Part shown: positions 62,489 through 64,000 of the stretch, in pieces
Position numbering within the stretch: position 1 is the stretch's first letter
How the letters are laid out: each line of letters opens with the position of its first letter
Source of the DNA: Cloacibacterium normanense
GTDB lineage: Bacteria > Bacteroidota > Bacteroidia > Flavobacteriales > Weeksellaceae
Length of the DNA: 64,000 nt
Assembly: GCF_003860565.1 (NCBI RefSeq)
Contig: NZ_CP034157.1
Coordinates: forward strand, 1-64,000
Reading direction: 5' to 3'
Position numbers and translations under genes: made by a program
The notes under the pieces: generated by a model
Database searches by the model: none
Told to the model about the DNA's origin: nothing
The model's input: the letters and a program-made list of their open reading frames with translations, nothing else

Positions 62489-64000
62489 CTATTTCTGTTT
62501 TTTATAAAATTCAATTCCACATTCTAAGAATTTTTTGAAATCTTCTTTCGGCATATAACCAGAAACAGGAGTGTTAATCACTTTTCCTTCTGGAGTTACC
62601 AAAACGTAATGCGGTTGAGAATTATTATTAAAATTCACTTGTTGGAACATGCTCCATTTATCACCTATGGTTTTAATACGTTTCATTTGTCCGTTTCCTA
62701 AATCTACTTTGGTTTGTTCTGCTTCTGGCAATTCTTCTTTGTCGTCTACATAAAGAGAAGCGAGAATGACTTCGTTTTGTAAAGTTGGCAGAATATCAGG
62801 TTCGCTCCACACAAATTCCTCCATTTTTCTACAATTTTCGCAACCATAACCTGTGAAATCTATTAAAACAGGTTTGTTTTCTTTCTTCGCTAATGCTATC
62901 GCTTTGAAATAATCATGTTCTGGATGCATTCCTAGAATTCCGTCTTTTTCATCATGAAGATAGCTCACATTAATTGGAGGCAAAATCCCTGAAAGCATCT
63001 GTAATTTTGGTCTTTCTGCAGGAACTAATCCTTGAACTAAATATACTAAAAATCCTATTCCTAAAACTCCAAAGATTTTTCGAGTGACAGAAATTTTTTG
63101 GTTTTTATCATCGTGTGGAAATCTGATTTTTCCAAATAAATAAAGCACTAAACCGATGGTAATAATTATCCAAATCGCGATGAAGAGTTCACGTTTTAGT
63201 AAGAATGTTTTAGAAACTAAATCTGCTTTTGACAAGAATTTCAATGCTAAAGCTAATTCTACGAAGCCAAGAACTACTTTTACAGTATTCATCCAGCCGC
63301 CAGATTTTGGCAAACTTTGTAACGCTTGCGGAAATAATGCCAATAGTCCGAAAACAATTGCCCAACTTAAACCAAATCCTGCTAAAGCAAAGGTTAATAA
63401 CATCGGAACATTTGCAGAACCCGTAACAGCGCTTCCTAATAAACTTCCTAAAATTGGTCCAGTACAAGAAAATGAAACAATGACCAAGGTTAAAGCCATA
63501 AAGAAAATCCCAATCAAACCGCCAGCTTCTTCGGCTTTTGCAGATTTATTGGCTACCCAACTTGGTAATGTGATATCATAGTATCCAAAAAAGCTTAATG
63601 CAAAGAATAAGAAAATTGCAAAAAAGAATAAATTTAACCAAATATTGGTAGAAATTTGATTAAAAATGTTCCCCGAAATTCCATCAATGATATGAAAAGG
63701 AACACTTAATAATACAAAAATTAAAAGAATGAAAAATCCATAAAGAAGAGCATCTCTTTTGCCTTTTGCTTTGTCTTTTTGTCCTTTGGTGAAGAACGAA
63801 ACCGTTAAAGGAATCATTGGGAAGACGCACGGTGTAAGCAATGCAATTAATCCACCGATAAAACCTAAAATAAAAATCCAAAGATTGTTTTCTCTGTTTT
63901 CTGTAGTTTTGGTTCCGCAGTCAGTTAATGGATTTTTGAAATCCAAACTATTCACCTTAATTCCTTCGTGTTGTTCTTCCTTTAATGTGGTTGTAAGACT
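62489..64000 (-). CDS. dsbD: Thiol:disulfide interchange protein DsbD, 5' part beyond window
   Basis: DsbD carries electrons from cytoplasmic thioredoxin across the inner membrane to periplasmic thiol proteins. The frame is open to the right edge; a GTG at 63955 is in frame but is not the real start, since 15 more codons (SLTTTLKEEQHEGIK) are open. Visible are the transmembrane domain with its two redox Cys (LTPCVFPMIPLTV and SFSCTGPILGSLLG), about eight helices, and a C-terminal thioredoxin domain with GYGCENCRKMEEFVW (CxxC) near residue 375 of the visible part. The N-terminal periplasmic domain is cut off. Confidence 0.93.
   Translation of the reverse strand, partial: SLTTTLKEEQHEGIKVNSLDFKNPLTDCGTKTTENRENNLWIFILGFIGGLIALLTPCVFPMIPLTVSFFTKGQKDKAKGKRDALLYGFFILLIFVLLSVPFHIIDGISGNIFNQISTNIWLNLFFFAIFLFFALSFFGYYDITLPSWVANKSAKAEEAGGLIGIFFMALTLVIVSFSCTGPILGSLLGSAVTGSANVPMLLTFALAGFGLSWAIVFGLLALFPQALQSLPKSGGWMNTVKVVLGFVELALALKFLSKADLVSKTFLLKRELFIAIWIIITIGLVLYLFGKIRFPHDDKNQKISVTRKIFGVLGIGFLVYLVQGLVPAERPKLQMLSGILPPINVSYLHDEKDGILGMHPEHDYFKAIALAKKENKPVLIDFTGYGCENCRKMEEFVWSEPDILPTLQNEVILASLYVDDKEELPEAEQTKVDLGNGQMKRIKTIGDKWSMFQQVNFNNNSQPHYVLVTPEGKVINTPVSGYMPKEDFKKFLECGIEFYKKQK

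Overview
The window reads as chromosome of a low-GC member of the Bacteroidota, class Flavobacteriia, most likely the family Weeksellaceae (Chryseobacterium/Cloacibacterium group). This rests on AT-rich sequence, the near absence of Shine-Dalgarno sites, many copies of the Bacteroidota -7 promoter element TAnnTTTG at sensible distances from starts, two giant proteins with gliding-motility/type IX secretion (T9SS) C-terminal domains, a T9SS type A cargo protein, and a TonB-dependent receptor. The family placement is inference. Both ends cut genes: a TonB-dependent receptor on the left and dsbD on the right. I saw no rRNA, tRNA or CRISPR array by eye.

Layout. 1-7.5 kb: receptor with a long leader carrying a terminator-like hairpin, DUF3817 protein, nadD, recJ, an ABC-F ATPase and smpB. 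7.5-16.5 kb: OmpA-family porin with calcium-binding-type repeats, YebC-type regulator, a GNAT protein, aroA, a short-chain dehydrogenase, a BamA/TamA-like outer-membrane protein, trmB and two secreted proteins of unknown function. 16.5-18.4 kb: the rplM-rpsI-rpsB operon, with tsf missing from its usual place and found alone at 40.2 kb. 18.8-31 kb: fused mutase IcmF, an IS3-family element, a T9SS cargo protein, a metallo-beta-lactamase-fold hydrolase, a fatty acid desaturase, a kinase-fold-like unknown, ruvC, a DUF4407 protein and a frameshifted MFS transporter. 31-41.7 kb: guaB, two giant paralogous T9SS proteins, tsf and a second member of a small secreted family. 41.7-56.8 kb: a second kind of IS3-family element, accA, gltX, a cupin, a second copy of the first IS, rocD, the pdxA-yceD-rpmF-accB-accC cluster, ribE, an orphan sensor kinase, trmN, ftsE and rpmH. 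57-64 kb: nrnA, a very AT-rich two-gene cassette with a restriction-nuclease-like protein, an alpha/beta hydrolase, a lipoprotein, a YeiH-type transporter, a rhodanese lipoprotein and dsbD.

Most of the window is housekeeping: fatty acid initiation (accA, accB, accC), translation (rpsB, rpsI, rplM, rpmF, rpmH, tsf, gltX, smpB, ABC-F), cofactors (nadD, pdxA, ribE), and DNA repair (recJ, ruvC). Convergent gene pairs are commonly separated by one compact bidirectional terminator.

The observations I rate highest are: (1) both copies of the 1,426-bp IS sit exactly in the loop of a bidirectional rho-independent terminator, which they split into two arms; (2) the AT-rich two-gene cassette at 58.06-59.27 kb, a candidate modification-dependent nuclease with a small partner; (3) a conserved-looking unknown at 26.98-28.02 kb whose residues follow the protein-kinase-fold order; (4) the long receptor leader with a perfect 13-bp stem and a G-less loop; (5) intergenic islands of short repeated words, one of which supplies the GTG start of an outer-membrane protein gene.
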